DNA from: Sulfobacillus sp.
GTDB taxonomy: Bacteria > Bacillota > Sulfobacillia > Sulfobacillales > Sulfobacillaceae
DNA: 64,000 nucleotides
Reading direction: 5' to 3'
NCBI GenBank assembly: GCA_027343695.1
Contig: DAHWKJ010000056.1
Span: 62,001 to 126,000, forward strand
In this document: one piece after another, positions 52,864-61,785 of the stretch
How the letters are laid out: each line of letters begins with the position of its first letter
Numbering within the stretch: position 1 is the stretch's first letter
Notes under the pieces: model-generated
Databases searched by the model: none
The model's input: the letters and a program-made list of their open reading frames with translations, nothing else
What the model was told of the DNA's origin: nothing
Made by a program: the position numbers and the translations under genes

Positions 52864-52894
52864 ATCGCGAACACCCTGCCTGAGGTGTTTATTC

Positions 52895-53671
52895 ATGTGG
52901 ATAGAACGGCGCATCGTCACCTTAGATGTGTGGTCGTGGATTCTAATCGGCTGCTGGGCATGGTTTTGGCCGGGAGTCGCCCTGGTGGTGATAAAAGGTC
53001 TGGCAGGTGGACTCGTGTTCCTGATCGCAATGCTAGGACGAGCCGTGGCGATGATGGTATCTAACCGATTGGCCGGATGGCATCGAGGCCTACATATTGT
53101 CCAGGATTCGGGATCTTTGCTTAAAATTCACATGGCTCAGTCATGGAAAGTGTTGGGTCTTTATGGTGTCATATCGGGTACCGTGTTGGGACTCGCGGTG
53201 TGGGGCGTTTTTGGTCCGATGCCGTTTTGGGCGGGCATCGTCGTGTGGGGACTCAGCCTGATCGCTCAAGGGATTACCATTTTATTGTATAACGGAATCG
53301 TCGTGCCTTTTTATGGCGGTTGGCAATGGCGACAGCAGCTGGAAGCGGGCAAACTTCGCATCGTAGACTTTACCCCGAACCAGACGCGACTCTTCTTTGC
53401 GACCTTGCTATTTGCATGGACGGTGGTGATTGTGGTGCTCTTGATTATTGTCTGGATCCTGTTCTTTGCTGCAGTCCATCGGGTATTACCGCAAGGGTTT
53501 TTCAGTCTTGGGGTGATAGTGTTTTCTAGCTTTTTAGTCGCCGTGGTGGGTTTTGTCTGTGCCGTGGTGTTAGGTTGGTGGTTTTATTGGGGCGCCACTT
53601 TGTATAATAGGTGGGTAACCCATGGCGGCGGGGTGTACATGACTTCTGACACTACGGAGATTGCGTTATGA
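52895..53671 (+). CDS. Polytopic membrane protein, unknown
   Basis: The 258-residue protein has about six predicted membrane helices, rich in V, I and W, with a cytoplasmic loop after helix 2 and another in the middle. No motif identifies a family. It starts at ATG 52895 about 30 bases after the pseudo-PBP gene, and its stop overlaps mutY by ATGA. Function unknown. Confidence 0.62.
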   Translation: MWIERRIVTLDVWSWILIGCWAWFWPGVALVVIKGLAGGLVFLIAMLGRAVAMMVSNRLAGWHRGLHIVQDSGSLLKIHMAQSWKVLGLYGVISGTVLGLAVWGVFGPMPFWAGIVVWGLSLIAQGITILLYNGIVVPFYGGWQWRQQLEAGKLRIVDFTPNQTRLFFATLLFAWTVVIVVLLIIVWILFFAAVHRVLPQGFFSLGVIVFSSFLVAVVGFVCAVVLGWWFYWGATLYNRWVTHGGGVYMTSDTTEIAL

Positions 53672-54426
53672 AACGCATTAAGTATCAGGCAACAATCGCG
53701 ATGCCGGCGCTTTCCATCTTTCGGGATGGGATTTTGGAGTGGTACCGGCGTGAAGGCCGAGATTTACCGTGGCGGCACACCCGAGACCCTTATAACATAC
53801 TGGTGTCGGAGATACTCTTACATCAGACTACGGTCCGGTCGGTGCTTCCGGTCTACCAACAATTTTTAGAGCGGTTTCCCACCATCGAGGCGTGTGCTGA
53901 GGGGCCACTTGCCGCAATTAAAGAGATTACTGACCCCCTTGGGTATAAGGTGCGAGGATCCTGGATCTATGAGATCTGTCGATACATCGTAACGGAGTGT
54001 CAGGGGGTGTTTCCCGATACGTTGGATGCGCTATTGGCTTTACCTGGGGTAGGCCGTTACACCGCAGGCGCCGTGCTGTCATTTGCCTTCGAACAGGATG
54101 CCCCAATTCTCGACACCAATGTCAATCGGCTGGTGGGGAGATTTTTTGGGGTTGACTATCGGGATCAGCGCGCCGAAATCCGGCATGAGCTTTGGGCATT
54201 AGCTGAGGCCGTCATTCCGTTAGGCCAGGGTGCCGAGTTTAACCAGGCGTTGATGGACATGGGGGCTCTAGTCTGCACCGCAAAAAAGCCGCTATGCCTT
54301 ACCTGTCCGCTCTATCGGGGATGCGCGATGGGTCAGTCCGCAGATGACGGATTAAGAGCCGCCGAGACTAGGGTTAGATACACACCCCGTGAAAAAAAGA
54401 CGCCGAAGAAAGAATCTCTGGCATGA
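53668..54426 (+). CDS. mutY: A/G-specific adenine glycosylase, MutY-type, short
   Basis: This HhH-GPD glycosylase removes adenine opposite 8-oxoguanine. The 252-residue protein has S-E-I-L-L-H-Q-T-T (catalytic glutamate), the helix-hairpin-helix L-P-G-V-G-R-Y-T-A-G-A-V, the catalytic aspartate in L-D-T-N-V-N-R, and a C-x6-C-x2-C-x5-C [4Fe-4S] loop. The C-terminal NUDIX-like 8-oxoG recognition domain is absent, as in archaeal Mig-type and many actinobacterial enzymes, so G/T or other mismatch activity is possible. ATG 53668 or 53701 could be the start. Confidence 0.85.
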   Translation: MKRIKYQATIAMPALSIFRDGILEWYRREGRDLPWRHTRDPYNILVSEILLHQTTVRSVLPVYQQFLERFPTIEACAEGPLAAIKEITDPLGYKVRGSWIYEICRYIVTECQGVFPDTLDALLALPGVGRYTAGAVLSFAFEQDAPILDTNVNRLVGRFFGVDYRDQRAEIRHELWALAEAVIPLGQGAEFNQALMDMGALVCTAKKPLCLTCPLYRGCAMGQSADDGLRAAETRVRYTPREKKTPKKESLA

Positions 54427-54751
54427 GAGCCCAAACTATTAGGGCCTCTAAGCCGCTGTTTTGACAGACGTCTTGAGGGTCGCGGGCGTCCAGGGACTTA
54501 GCCTTAGATCCCGATGCGGTGCTCCATTGACTGTGGACAGGGACGGCCAAATTATTAACGGGCGGGCGGACTCACAATCGGGTTAGGGACGGGCAGCGCC
54601 CGTCCCTAAATTCACACACTGTCCCGAAGAAAATCTTTATCCCTTGGGACCATGCATAGTCTACCGAATTCTCTACAGCCCATCGGCGAGCGAGCCCATC
54701 TTGGGCGTCGAGGACAAATGGGTAAAATCCACCCGCCTAATCCCGGACTGA

Positions 54752-54780
54752 ATGACCGCCGGCAGGGGCGTTTCTATACT
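54752..54780 (+). promoter_or_regulatory. Promoter-like element, possible small RNA or sigK leader
   Basis: ATGACC (54752-54757) and TATACT (54775-54780) are 17 bases apart. A transcript from about 54787 would contain the 17-bp hairpin 40 bases later and then run towards sigK. Confidence 0.4.
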
Positions 54781-54823
54781 CGTAATGCGGGTGACAAGGG
54801 GTCCATGTCGGTCGGTTGAATCG

Positions 54824-54866
54824 ATGCGATGGGATGGCACGATGACAGTGTGCCATCCCATCGCAT
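54824..54866 (+). other. 17-base perfect inverted repeat, function unknown
   Basis: ATGCGATGGGATGGCAC (54824-54840) and GTGCCATCCCATCGCAT (54850-54866) are exact complements around a nine-base loop. TTTG follows, so it is not a classical terminator, but it would be very stable in RNA. Confidence 0.7.
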
Positions 54867-54982
54867 TTGCTCGAGTCAGGCGCCCCAGTGCGACACGCAA
54901 CTTTTTGTCGCACCAGGGCTCGCTGTGGGCTTTCAAATCTAAACCCGCCAGGGGAGACCAGGCACCCCATGGACTTCTCTTG

Positions 54983-54990
54983 CATACAAT
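54983..54990 (+). promoter_or_regulatory. Sigma-E-like -10 element before sigK
   Basis: CATACAAT matches the -10 consensus of sporulation sigma-E (CATACAnT). Bacillus sigK is transcribed by sigma-E. No convincing -35 is seen at 13 to 15 bases upstream, so this is tentative. Confidence 0.35.
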
Positions 54991-55032
54991 GAGGAGCGAT
55001 ACTGTCGAGTCTAGACCCAAGGAGGCACTGCC

Positions 55033-55761
55033 ATGCTAATGAGTCTCGGCTTATGGTTACTGGCACTAGCGGGTGGAGTTCAGGGGGCCCTTTGGCTAGC
55101 GGGATACATCGGTGGCAATGCTTTTCCTCAGCCCCTCAGTGACCGGGAAGAACAAGCCGCGTTGGAGGCTATGGCCGCTGGGGACCGAGACGCTAGACGC
55201 CGTTTAATTGAACACAACTTACGGCTCGTGGCCCACGTGGTGAAGAAATATGGTAATAAAGGCGTCGAGTCTGAAGATTTAATTAGTATTGGGACTGTCG
55301 GCTTGATCAAAGGCGTAGATACATTTAATAACTCAAAGGGCACCCGGTTAGCAACCTATTGTGCACGATGCATCGACAATGAAGTGCTCATGCATCTGCG
55401 TAATCTCAAAAAGATCAGCCGCGAAGTCAGTCTCTATACCCCAATTGGAATTGACCGCGAAGGGAACGAAATTATGTTGATGGACGTCCTGGCGTCCGGC
55501 GATGAAGTACCCGACACGGTTGAAGTGCAGATGATTATGGAATGGGTCACTGAATTTGTGAAAACACTCACCGCTAAGGAACGTTTAGTTCTTGATTTGC
55601 GATTTGGCTTACGGGATAGTGGTAACCGAATCACTCAACGCGAAATAGCGAGTCGCCTGAAGATCTCTAGAAGTTACGTTTCCCGTATTGAAAAACATGC
55701 GGTGGAGAAAATACTGAATGAATTGAGTGATGATCGGAATCGACGTGCAGGGCGACGATAA
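55033..55761 (+). CDS. sigK: Sporulation sigma factor SigK with pro-sequence, uninterrupted
   Basis: The 242-residue protein begins with a hydrophobic stretch of about 25 residues, the expected pro-sequence cleaved by the SpoIVFB protease in the mother cell. Then come E-H-N-L-R-L-V-A-H-V-V-K-K-Y, the region-2 D-L-I-S-I-G-T-V-G-L-I-K and T-F-N-N-S-K-G-T-R-L-A-T-Y, E-V-S-L-x-x-P-I-G-x-D-x-E-G-N-E-I, and region 4 Q-R-E-I-A-S-R-L-K-I-S-R-S-Y-V-S-R-I-E-K. It is one intact gene, with no skin-type interruption. AAGGAGG lies seven bases before the ATG. Confidence 0.9.
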   Translation: MLMSLGLWLLALAGGVQGALWLAGYIGGNAFPQPLSDREEQAALEAMAAGDRDARRRLIEHNLRLVAHVVKKYGNKGVESEDLISIGTVGLIKGVDTFNNSKGTRLATYCARCIDNEVLMHLRNLKKISREVSLYTPIGIDREGNEIMLMDVLASGDEVPDTVEVQMIMEWVTEFVKTLTAKERLVLDLRFGLRDSGNRITQREIASRLKISRSYVSRIEKHAVEKILNELSDDRNRRAGRR

Positions 55762-55768
55762 TTGGTGA

Positions 55769-55797
55769 TTGCCGCTAAATGACAAGTGTGGTACATT
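55769..55797 (+). promoter_or_regulatory. Promoter candidate of the trans-sulfuration gene
   Basis: TTGCCG (55769-55774) and TACATT (55792-55797) are 17 bases apart, starting transcription about 45 bases before the ATG. Confidence 0.5.
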
Positions 55798-55848
55798 TTT
55801 GTGAATCATGGTGGACGCCATAAATCGAAGAAAGGGGGTGCGTCGCCA

Positions 55849-57036
55849 ATGGATCCTCGTTGGTCGATGGAAACCCTTTTAATTCATGCAGGGAATGAGG
55901 TCGTGACTGCGGGACCCCATCATCCGACGGCGTTGCCCATATACGCCAGTACAAGTTATCAAGTGGAAACGCCAGAGTTGCTGGATCAAGTGATGTCGGG
56001 AGCCGTTGCAGGATATTCCTATGCACGGCACGGCAACCCAACGGTAGAGGCCTTTGTCGAAGCCATGGTGCGATTGGAAGAAGGGGAATCCGGGATTGCG
56101 ACTGCATCGGGCATGGCCGCTATTGATGCCGCGTTTTATGCGTGTGACTTAGGTCCTTCGGACCTTCTCCTATTAAGCCGCGACCTCTATGGTGCATCCT
56201 TGAATCTGGCCGCCACCGTGTGGGGCGATTCGGGCATTCGCGTTATGACCGCGGATTTTTGCAACCTGGATCAATTGCAACACACTCTCCAAGTGTATCA
56301 GCCGAAAGCGCTGCTACTGGAAATGATTTCGAATCCTTTATTAAAAGTGGTGGACTTGCCCCGCGTGATTGAGATGGCGGAAGCGGTTGGGACCCAGGTT
56401 ATTGTGGATAATACGTTTACCACGCCATTGATGGCGCAGCCGTTAGTCATGGGAGCGGATTTGGTGGTACATAGCGCGACCAAATACATTGGTGGCCATG
56501 GCGATGCCATGGGTGGGGTAGTGGTCGGTAAGAGGCGCTATCACGACCGATTGCACCAGTACTTAAAACTTCGGGGCGGGGTGTTAGGACCGTTTGAAGC
56601 ATGGCTTTTCCATCGGGGTCTCAAGACCTTAGCGGTCCGATTTGAGCGGCAATCGGCTAATGCCTTGGACCTCGCGATAAACCTACAAGACTCCGGCCGG
56701 TTCGACCACGTGTATTATCCACTGCTTCCGAATCATGCCACTGGGGCCATTGCGCACCAACTGTTTGGTGGCCTGGGTGGAGCAATCGTGACCCTAGAGC
56801 TCAAGGGTGGCAGAGACGCGGTGTACTCGTTTATTAAGCGCTTGAAATTGGTGGGATCGGCTACCACGCTGGGAGACGTCTATACCCTGTGTTTGTATCC
56901 GGCGATTGCGTCGCATCGTAATCAGACCCCAGACGAACGCGCTGAAATGGGGATCACCGATGGCACTTTGCGCATCGCGGTAGGGCTAGAAGATCCCTTA
57001 GACCTTACCCAAGATATTCTGAACGCTGCCCAATAA
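55849..57036 (+). CDS. Cys/Met metabolism PLP enzyme (cystathionine gamma-synthase/lyase family)
   Basis: The 395-residue enzyme interconverts sulfur amino acids through cystathionine or homocysteine. It shows S-x-S-Y-x-V at the N-terminus, Y-S-Y-A-R-H-G-N-P-T, E-x-G-E-S-G-I-A-T-A-S-G-M-A-A-I, D-N-T-F-T-T-P, and the PLP lysine in H-S-A-T-K-Y-I-G-G-H-G-D. Members differ in specificity (MetB, MccB, methionine gamma-lyase) and the sequence does not decide. AAAGGGGGTG at 55831-55840 gives ATG 55849; an upstream ATG has no such site. Confidence 0.86.
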   Translation: MDPRWSMETLLIHAGNEVVTAGPHHPTALPIYASTSYQVETPELLDQVMSGAVAGYSYARHGNPTVEAFVEAMVRLEEGESGIATASGMAAIDAAFYACDLGPSDLLLLSRDLYGASLNLAATVWGDSGIRVMTADFCNLDQLQHTLQVYQPKALLLEMISNPLLKVVDLPRVIEMAEAVGTQVIVDNTFTTPLMAQPLVMGADLVVHSATKYIGGHGDAMGGVVVGKRRYHDRLHQYLKLRGGVLGPFEAWLFHRGLKTLAVRFERQSANALDLAINLQDSGRFDHVYYPLLPNHATGAIAHQLFGGLGGAIVTLELKGGRDAVYSFIKRLKLVGSATTLGDVYTLCLYPAIASHRNQTPDERAEMGITDGTLRIAVGLEDPLDLTQDILNAAQ

Positions 57037-57069
57037 AAAGGCCGAGACCACGGTGGTCTCGGCCTTTTT
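57035..57069. terminator. Bidirectional terminator between the PLP enzyme and suf operons
   Basis: GGCCGAGACC (57040-57049) and GGTCTCGGCC (57055-57064) form a perfect ten-base stem with a five-base loop. It is flanked by five A and five T residues, so it can end transcription from both sides. Confidence 0.92.
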
Positions 57070-57092
57070 AACATTGATACTCCTCGTAGGGA

Positions 57093-57401
57093 CTATACTT
57101 CAATGTACACGTCGTCTCCTTCGATGCGAACCGGGTAGGTTCGGATGGGGGAGAACACGGGGAAGTGTTTGGGGGCACCGTTACGAATATCAAACTGGCC
57201 TCCGTGCCGCGGGCACGTGATAATATAGCCCTCTTGGTCACCTTCGACTAACGATGCCTCGGCATGGGTACACAAATCGTCCGTGGCAAAGATATCGTTC
57301 TTGACGCGAAATAATGCAATATCGTCACTGTCGACGACCACCAACAACGGCGCCCCTTCCACAATCTCCGACGCCGCTGCTACTCGCTTCCAATCTGCCA
57401 C
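57093..57401 (-). CDS. Rieske [2Fe-2S] ferredoxin of the suf operon
   Basis: The 102-residue protein has the Rieske motifs C-T-H-A-E-A-S-L and C-P-R-H-G-G-Q-F, with the strand pattern of NirD or bphA3-type ferredoxins. The GTG one base after the sufB stop is taken as start because the following M-A-D-W-K-R-V-A matches the family N-terminus; TTG 57410 and TTG 57428, overlapping sufB, are possible. As the last gene of the suf operon it probably carries electrons for cluster assembly or uses its product. Exact partner unknown. Confidence 0.85.
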   Translation of the reverse strand: MADWKRVAAASEIVEGAPLLVVVDSDDIALFRVKNDIFATDDLCTHAEASLVEGDQEGYIITCPRHGGQFDIRNGAPKHFPVFSPIRTYPVRIEGDDVYIEV

Positions 57402-57402
57402 G

Positions 57403-58806
57403 TTATCCAATGGCCCCTTCCATCTCAAATTTAATCAGCCGATTCATCTCGACCGCGAATTCCATCGGTAATTCTTTGGTAAAGGGTTCAATAAATCCCA
57501 TGACGATGAGTCGGGTGGCTTCCTCTTCCGAGAGGCCGCGACTGGTCAGATAAAAGAGCTGCTCTTCACTGACTTTGGTCACCGTGGCCTCATGCTCCAT
57601 CTCCACGTTACTGTCCGCCACTTCACTGTAAGGCACCGTGTCTGAGGTCGAGTCGTTGTCCATGATGAGGGTGTCGCACTTGACGTTGGATTTGCTATGA
57701 TCTGCTCCCGGAGCGAAATGCACCAGTCCGCGATAGGTGGTCTTGCCTCCGTGTTGACTAATCGATTTCGACAAAATCGTCGAAGTGGTGTTGGGCGCCG
57801 CGTGAATCATCTTGGCTCCCGTATCTTGGTGCTGACCCTTTCCCGCGACCGCAATGGAGAGCACCATGCCGCGGGCTCCTTCTCCCAGCAAGTACACTGC
57901 AGGGTACTTCATCGTCAGTTTGGACCCGATGTTGCCATCAACCCATTCCATGGTGGCGTTCTTATAAGCAACGGCCCGCTTGGTCACCAGGTTATAGACG
58001 TTGGAGGCCCAGTTTTGTACCGTCGTGTAGCGCATTCTGGCGTCGTCCTTAACGATAATTTCAACCACGGCGGAGTGAAGCGACTCACTATTGTAGCTGG
58101 GAGCGGTACAGCCCTCGACGTAGTGGCCGAAAGATCCGGTATCCGCAATGATGAGGGTACGCTCAAACTGTCCCATATTTTCGGAGTTAATGCGGAAATA
58201 CGCTTGCATCGGAATGTCACACGTGACCCCCTTCGGAATGTACACGAATGAGCCTCCGGACCACACGGCGGAATTCAGTGCGGCGAACTTATTGTCTTCG
58301 GGGGGGATAATGGTTCCAAAGTATTCCCGAAGTAACTCTGGATATTCGCGTAGCGCAGAGTCGGTATCGGTAAAGATAATGCCTTTTTCCTGCAGGTCTT
58401 TGCGAATGCTATGGTAGACAACCTCGGATTCATATTGTGCCGATACGCCGGCTAGGAACTTGCGTTCGGCTTCGGGTATACCAAGGCGCTCGAAGGTGTC
58501 TTTGATGGCTTGCGGTACGTCTTCCCAGGTCCGCCCTTGGTTTTCTGAGGGCTTCACGTAATAGACAATGTCGTCAAACTTGAGATGATCCAAATCGCCA
58601 CCCCATCGCGGCATGGGCTTTTTAAAGAACACGTCGAGGGCGTGGAGCCTAAAGTCTAACATCCACTTCGGCTCCTTTTTAATGCGAGAAATTTCCTCGA
58701 CGGTTTGACGTGTCAGTCCCCGAGCAAATTTCAGGACCCCAACGTCCCCGTCATTAAAGCCATACTGATACTCGTCATTGACCAACATCTGTGGTTTCGT
58801 AGCCAT
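57403..58806 (-). CDS. sufB: Fe-S cluster assembly protein SufB
   Basis: SufB is the beta-helix scaffold of the SufBCD complex that builds clusters. The 467-residue protein has the G-x-C-T-A-P-x-Y-N-S segment, the conserved cysteine in [14 protein letters not shown], and [11 protein letters not shown] with the S-R-G-L-S-E-E-E-A tail. AGGAGG lies just before ATG 58806; a TTG one codon earlier is not needed. It is encoded after sufU. Confidence 0.96.
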   Translation of the reverse strand: MATKPQMLVNDEYQYGFNDGDVGVLKFARGLTRQTVEEISRIKKEPKWMLDFRLHALDVFFKKPMPRWGGDLDHLKFDDIVYYVKPSENQGRTWEDVPQAIKDTFERLGIPEAERKFLAGVSAQYESEVVYHSIRKDLQEKGIIFTDTDSALREYPELLREYFGTIIPPEDNKFAALNSAVWSGGSFVYIPKGVTCDIPMQAYFRINSENMGQFERTLIIADTGSFGHYVEGCTAPSYNSESLHSAVVEIIVKDDARMRYTTVQNWASNVYNLVTKRAVAYKNATMEWVDGNIGSKLTMKYPAVYLLGEGARGMVLSIAVAGKGQHQDTGAKMIHAAPNTTSTILSKSISQHGGKTTYRGLVHFAPGADHSKSNVKCDTLIMDNDSTSDTVPYSEVADSNVEMEHEATVTKVSEEQLFYLTSRGLSEEEATRLIVMGFIEPFTKELPMEFAVEMNRLIKFEMEGAIG

Positions 58807-58839
58807 CAATAAGTCCCTCCTTCAGTCCTGCCGATGATT

Positions 58840-59268
58840 CTAGGTTTGCGGTTGGTTGTCGTCTAATGCCTTCTCTAGGGCATTATGTGCTAACGTGGCA
58901 CATTTGACCCGGCTAGGAAACTGGGAGACGCCATGCAACGCTTCCAAATCTCCCAGATTCTCGGGTTCGGTAGTGCCGGTTAAGAAACTTTTGAAGTTAC
59001 GCGCAATGGCCAACGCTTCTTCGGCGCTTTTCCCCTTAACAGCTTCGGTAAGCATGGACGCCGAAGCCATACTAATCGAACAGCCCTGACCACTGAATCG
59101 AATATCGGAAACTTTGCCAGCATCTAATTGTACATCTAGGGCAATTTCGTCGCCACACGTGGGATTCAATAATCCGACCGATTTAGTCGGATTTTCGAGA
59201 TGGCCACGATTTCGCGGGTTCTGATTGTGGTCCAAGATGGTTTCGCGGTACATATCGTCGAGATTCAT
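58840..59268 (-). CDS. sufU: Fe-S assembly sulfur-transfer protein SufU
   Basis: The 142-residue protein takes persulfide from SufS. It has C38 and D40 in P-T-C-G-D, C63 in G-Q-G-C-S-I-S, and C123 in V-K-C-A-T-L-A-H, the zinc-binding set of SufU, plus the region between C63 and C123 that is longer than in IscU. It overlaps the sufS end by four bases and is followed by sufB 33 bases later. Confidence 0.94.
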   Translation of the reverse strand: MNLDDMYRETILDHNQNPRNRGHLENPTKSVGLLNPTCGDEIALDVQLDAGKVSDIRFSGQGCSISMASASMLTEAVKGKSAEEALAIARNFKSFLTGTTEPENLGDLEALHGVSQFPSRVKCATLAHNALEKALDDNQPQT

Positions 59269-60491
59269 CGTCGGAAATACCTCTTCGTTTCTTCGATGGC
59301 GTGAACAAGCACATCGATATCTTGATCACTATTATACAAATAAAAGCTAGCCCTTGCAGTCGAGCCAACTCCAAGCCATTGCATTAAAGGTTGCGCACAG
59401 TGATGGCCGGCCCGGATTGCAACGCCGAGGGAATCGAAGACCTGGGCCACGTCATGGGGGTGAACCTGGTCGACGTTGAAGGCTAGAACACCGCTATGGG
59501 GGCGTTGGGGACCGTAGACGGAGACGCCAGACATCGCGTGAAGACGGTCAAAGGCTTGTTCCCCGAGATTCGTCGTATGGCGATGAATCCGTTCCATTCC
59601 CACATCATCGAGATATCGGACCGCAGCCGCCAGCCCGACAGCTCCGGCAATGTTTGGAGTGCCCCCTTCGAATTTTTCAGGGACATCAGCCCAGGTCGCA
59701 GTTTCGCGATCCACGAAGGAAATCATTTCTCCACCGTACATGACCGGATCTGATTCTTCGAGCAACGGATAGCGGCCCCAGAGCACCCCGATTCCGGTCG
59801 GCCCACACATCTTGTGGCCAGAAAATGCCAAAAAGTCGGCTCCCAGTTGGGCGACGTTGATGGGCTGGTGGGGAACTGATTGCGCGCCATCGACGACCAC
59901 GATGGCACCCGCGGCATGGGCCATTTCGGCGATTTCGGGAATCGGGTTGACGGTTCCTAGGACATTAGAGACGTGCGACAGGGCCACGATGCGGGTTTTG
60001 TCTCCGATCACAGCACGTGCTGCCTCCAAGGTAATTTGTCCTACCGGGTCCAATTCAATGAACCGGAGATTGGCGCCGGTACGCCGTGCTGCCTGCTGCC
60101 AGGGGATAAGATTGGAGTGATGCTCCATCGGGGAGACCACAATTTCGTCTCCGGGCTTCAAAAATTTGTCGGCAAAACCTCGTGCCACGAGGTTTAAACT
60201 TTCGGTCGTGCCACGGGTAAACACAATTTCCTCAGGTCGCGATGCTCCAACAAAGCGAGCAACAGTCTGTCGCGCGTTTTGGAACAATGTGGTGGCTTCT
60301 TCAGCCAAGGTATGCACACTCCGTAGCACGTTGGCATTGTGTTGAGAGTAAAAATCAACCTCCGCATCGATCACCACTTGAGGCTTCTGGGTGGTGGCAG
60401 CCGAATCTAAGTAAACTAACCGGTGACCATGGATAGGCCGGGCCAGTATCGGAAAGTCTTTCTTGAGATCCACCAGGGCGACATCCATCAT
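59265..60491 (-). CDS. sufS: Cysteine desulfurase SufS
   Basis: The 408-residue group II desulfurase supplies sulfur. It has Y-L-D-S-A-A-T-T-Q-K-P, H-H-S-N, V-D-G-A-Q-S-V, the PLP lysine in S-G-H-K-M-C-G-P-T-G-I-G, and the sulfur-carrying cysteine in R-A-G-H-H-C-A-Q-P. Overlaps sufD and sufU by four bases each, so translation is coupled. It may also feed MnmA. Confidence 0.96.
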   Translation of the reverse strand: MMDVALVDLKKDFPILARPIHGHRLVYLDSAATTQKPQVVIDAEVDFYSQHNANVLRSVHTLAEEATTLFQNARQTVARFVGASRPEEIVFTRGTTESLNLVARGFADKFLKPGDEIVVSPMEHHSNLIPWQQAARRTGANLRFIELDPVGQITLEAARAVIGDKTRIVALSHVSNVLGTVNPIPEIAEMAHAAGAIVVVDGAQSVPHQPINVAQLGADFLAFSGHKMCGPTGIGVLWGRYPLLEESDPVMYGGEMISFVDRETATWADVPEKFEGGTPNIAGAVGLAAAVRYLDDVGMERIHRHTTNLGEQAFDRLHAMSGVSVYGPQRPHSGVLAFNVDQVHPHDVAQVFDSLGVAIRAGHHCAQPLMQWLGVGSTARASFYLYNSDQDIDVLVHAIEETKRYFRR

Positions 60492-61759
60492 TCTAGGATC
60501 TTCCTTTCAACCTGAGCCCAGACCTCGTCGCGTAGAGCGCCGACCGGAATGGTGTCGATGACCGGAGCCAAAAACCCATGAACGATGAGCCGCACAGCTT
60601 CGGTTTCAGATAGCCCACGACCCATGAGGTAAAAGACCGCATGGGCGTCGATCGGTCCAGCGCTGGCTGCGTGCGCAGCGAACACATCATTTTCTTCAAT
60701 CAACAAAGACGGAATGGCATCGGCACGCGATGTGTCCGACAACATCAGGATTTTTTCTTTTTGGCGCCCGTCGGATCCGACGGCCCCTTTTTTGATGTCG
60801 GTGACCCCGGTAAAGACACTGCGAGCGGAATCCTTCATGACCCCTCGGGCCGTCATATTACTGGCCGTGTGCGGTGCTACGTGTCGAGCAGTCGCTGTAT
60901 AATCTTGATGCTGGGATCGACTCCCAAAGAAGACAGTGGTGCTATAGGTCTGGCCCCCGGGTTGGTCTAAGACACTCAGATGTTCAGAAACAACCATCCC
61001 GGCGCCGAATTCTCCAATATTCCAATCAATCCGGGCATCGCGCCCAATTCGTGCGGCGCGGCGTACAAACGCTTCCGCTGATGCTGAGAGTTGTTGAATG
61101 GCGCCATATTGTAAGACTGCGGCATCGTGCAAAATAATTTCGGTCGCGCATGACCAAAGGCACTTGTCCAGACCCGCTTCCGATACGTATTGTTCATTGA
61201 CGGTAGCACGACTCTCTCGGTCGAGAATCATTAAGGTGCGTGGTAGGACTGCCGTTGCATCGGCTGTGGCGTAGTGGCTGATAGTAATGGGTTCGGTGAG
61301 GTTTACACGGGGCGGTATATATAAGAATAAACCGTCCTGCCATAACGCTGCATTTAGTGCTTGAAACTTATCCACGGTGTCGTCGACCACAGATCCTAAG
61401 GCCTCTTGAACTAACTCTGGGCTTTGTCTCAGGGCTTCTCGTAACGATAACAATACTACGCCTTGGGCGGTGGCCGACTCGGGCAACGTGGCGTGCACAG
61501 AGCGCCCATTCACGGTCACAAGATTGAACATAGACGAGTTGGGTGAGATGTCTGTCACGGGTTGTGACACAAGCACCGGAATCCGATCTAATTTCCGATT
61601 TTTCAAGGGGGTGCGTTGGCGCACCGGCAAGGGCAATTCAAGATACAGCGACCCATATCGGCGCCGCCTTGCTAAAAGCCATTCAGGCTCTTGGCCATAG
61701 TGGTCCAGAATAAACTGCTCTAACGGTGCCATTGTGTTTGTTTCTGCTATCGTGTCCAT
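60488..61759 (-). CDS. sufD: Fe-S cluster assembly protein SufD
   Basis: SufD is the SufB-like partner in SufBCD. The 423-residue protein ends in the family pattern S-D-T-S-R-A-D-A-I-P-S-L-L-I-E-E-N-D-V-F-A-A-H-A-A and Y-L-M-G-R-G-L-S-E-T-E-A, with a degenerate middle relative to SufB. AAGGAGGT lies just before ATG 61759; an earlier TTG or GTG up to 61819 would lie in the sufC end. Confidence 0.94.
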   Translation of the reverse strand: MDTIAETNTMAPLEQFILDHYGQEPEWLLARRRRYGSLYLELPLPVRQRTPLKNRKLDRIPVLVSQPVTDISPNSSMFNLVTVNGRSVHATLPESATAQGVVLLSLREALRQSPELVQEALGSVVDDTVDKFQALNAALWQDGLFLYIPPRVNLTEPITISHYATADATAVLPRTLMILDRESRATVNEQYVSEAGLDKCLWSCATEIILHDAAVLQYGAIQQLSASAEAFVRRAARIGRDARIDWNIGEFGAGMVVSEHLSVLDQPGGQTYSTTVFFGSRSQHQDYTATARHVAPHTASNMTARGVMKDSARSVFTGVTDIKKGAVGSDGRQKEKILMLSDTSRADAIPSLLIEENDVFAAHAASAGPIDAHAVFYLMGRGLSETEAVRLIVHGFLAPVIDTIPVGALRDEVWAQVERKILE

Positions 61760-61785
61760 GACTAGACCTCCTTCCTGGGTTGGGA

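Larger units (their letters stand above)
54427..55032. other. 606-base region without a firm gene: hairpins, promoter-like pair, leader of sigK
   Basis: The region holds a perfect 12-base inverted repeat with a three-base loop (54583-54594 with 54598-54609), a promoter-like ATGACC-N17-TATACT (54752-54780), a 17-base perfect hairpin (54824-54840 with 54850-54866), a CATACAAT -10-like element (54983-54990), and a minus-strand frame (54673-55020) with faint likeness to the Lon-type C-terminal domain of RadA/ComM. No well-supported protein start with a ribosome site was found. Confidence 0.6.
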
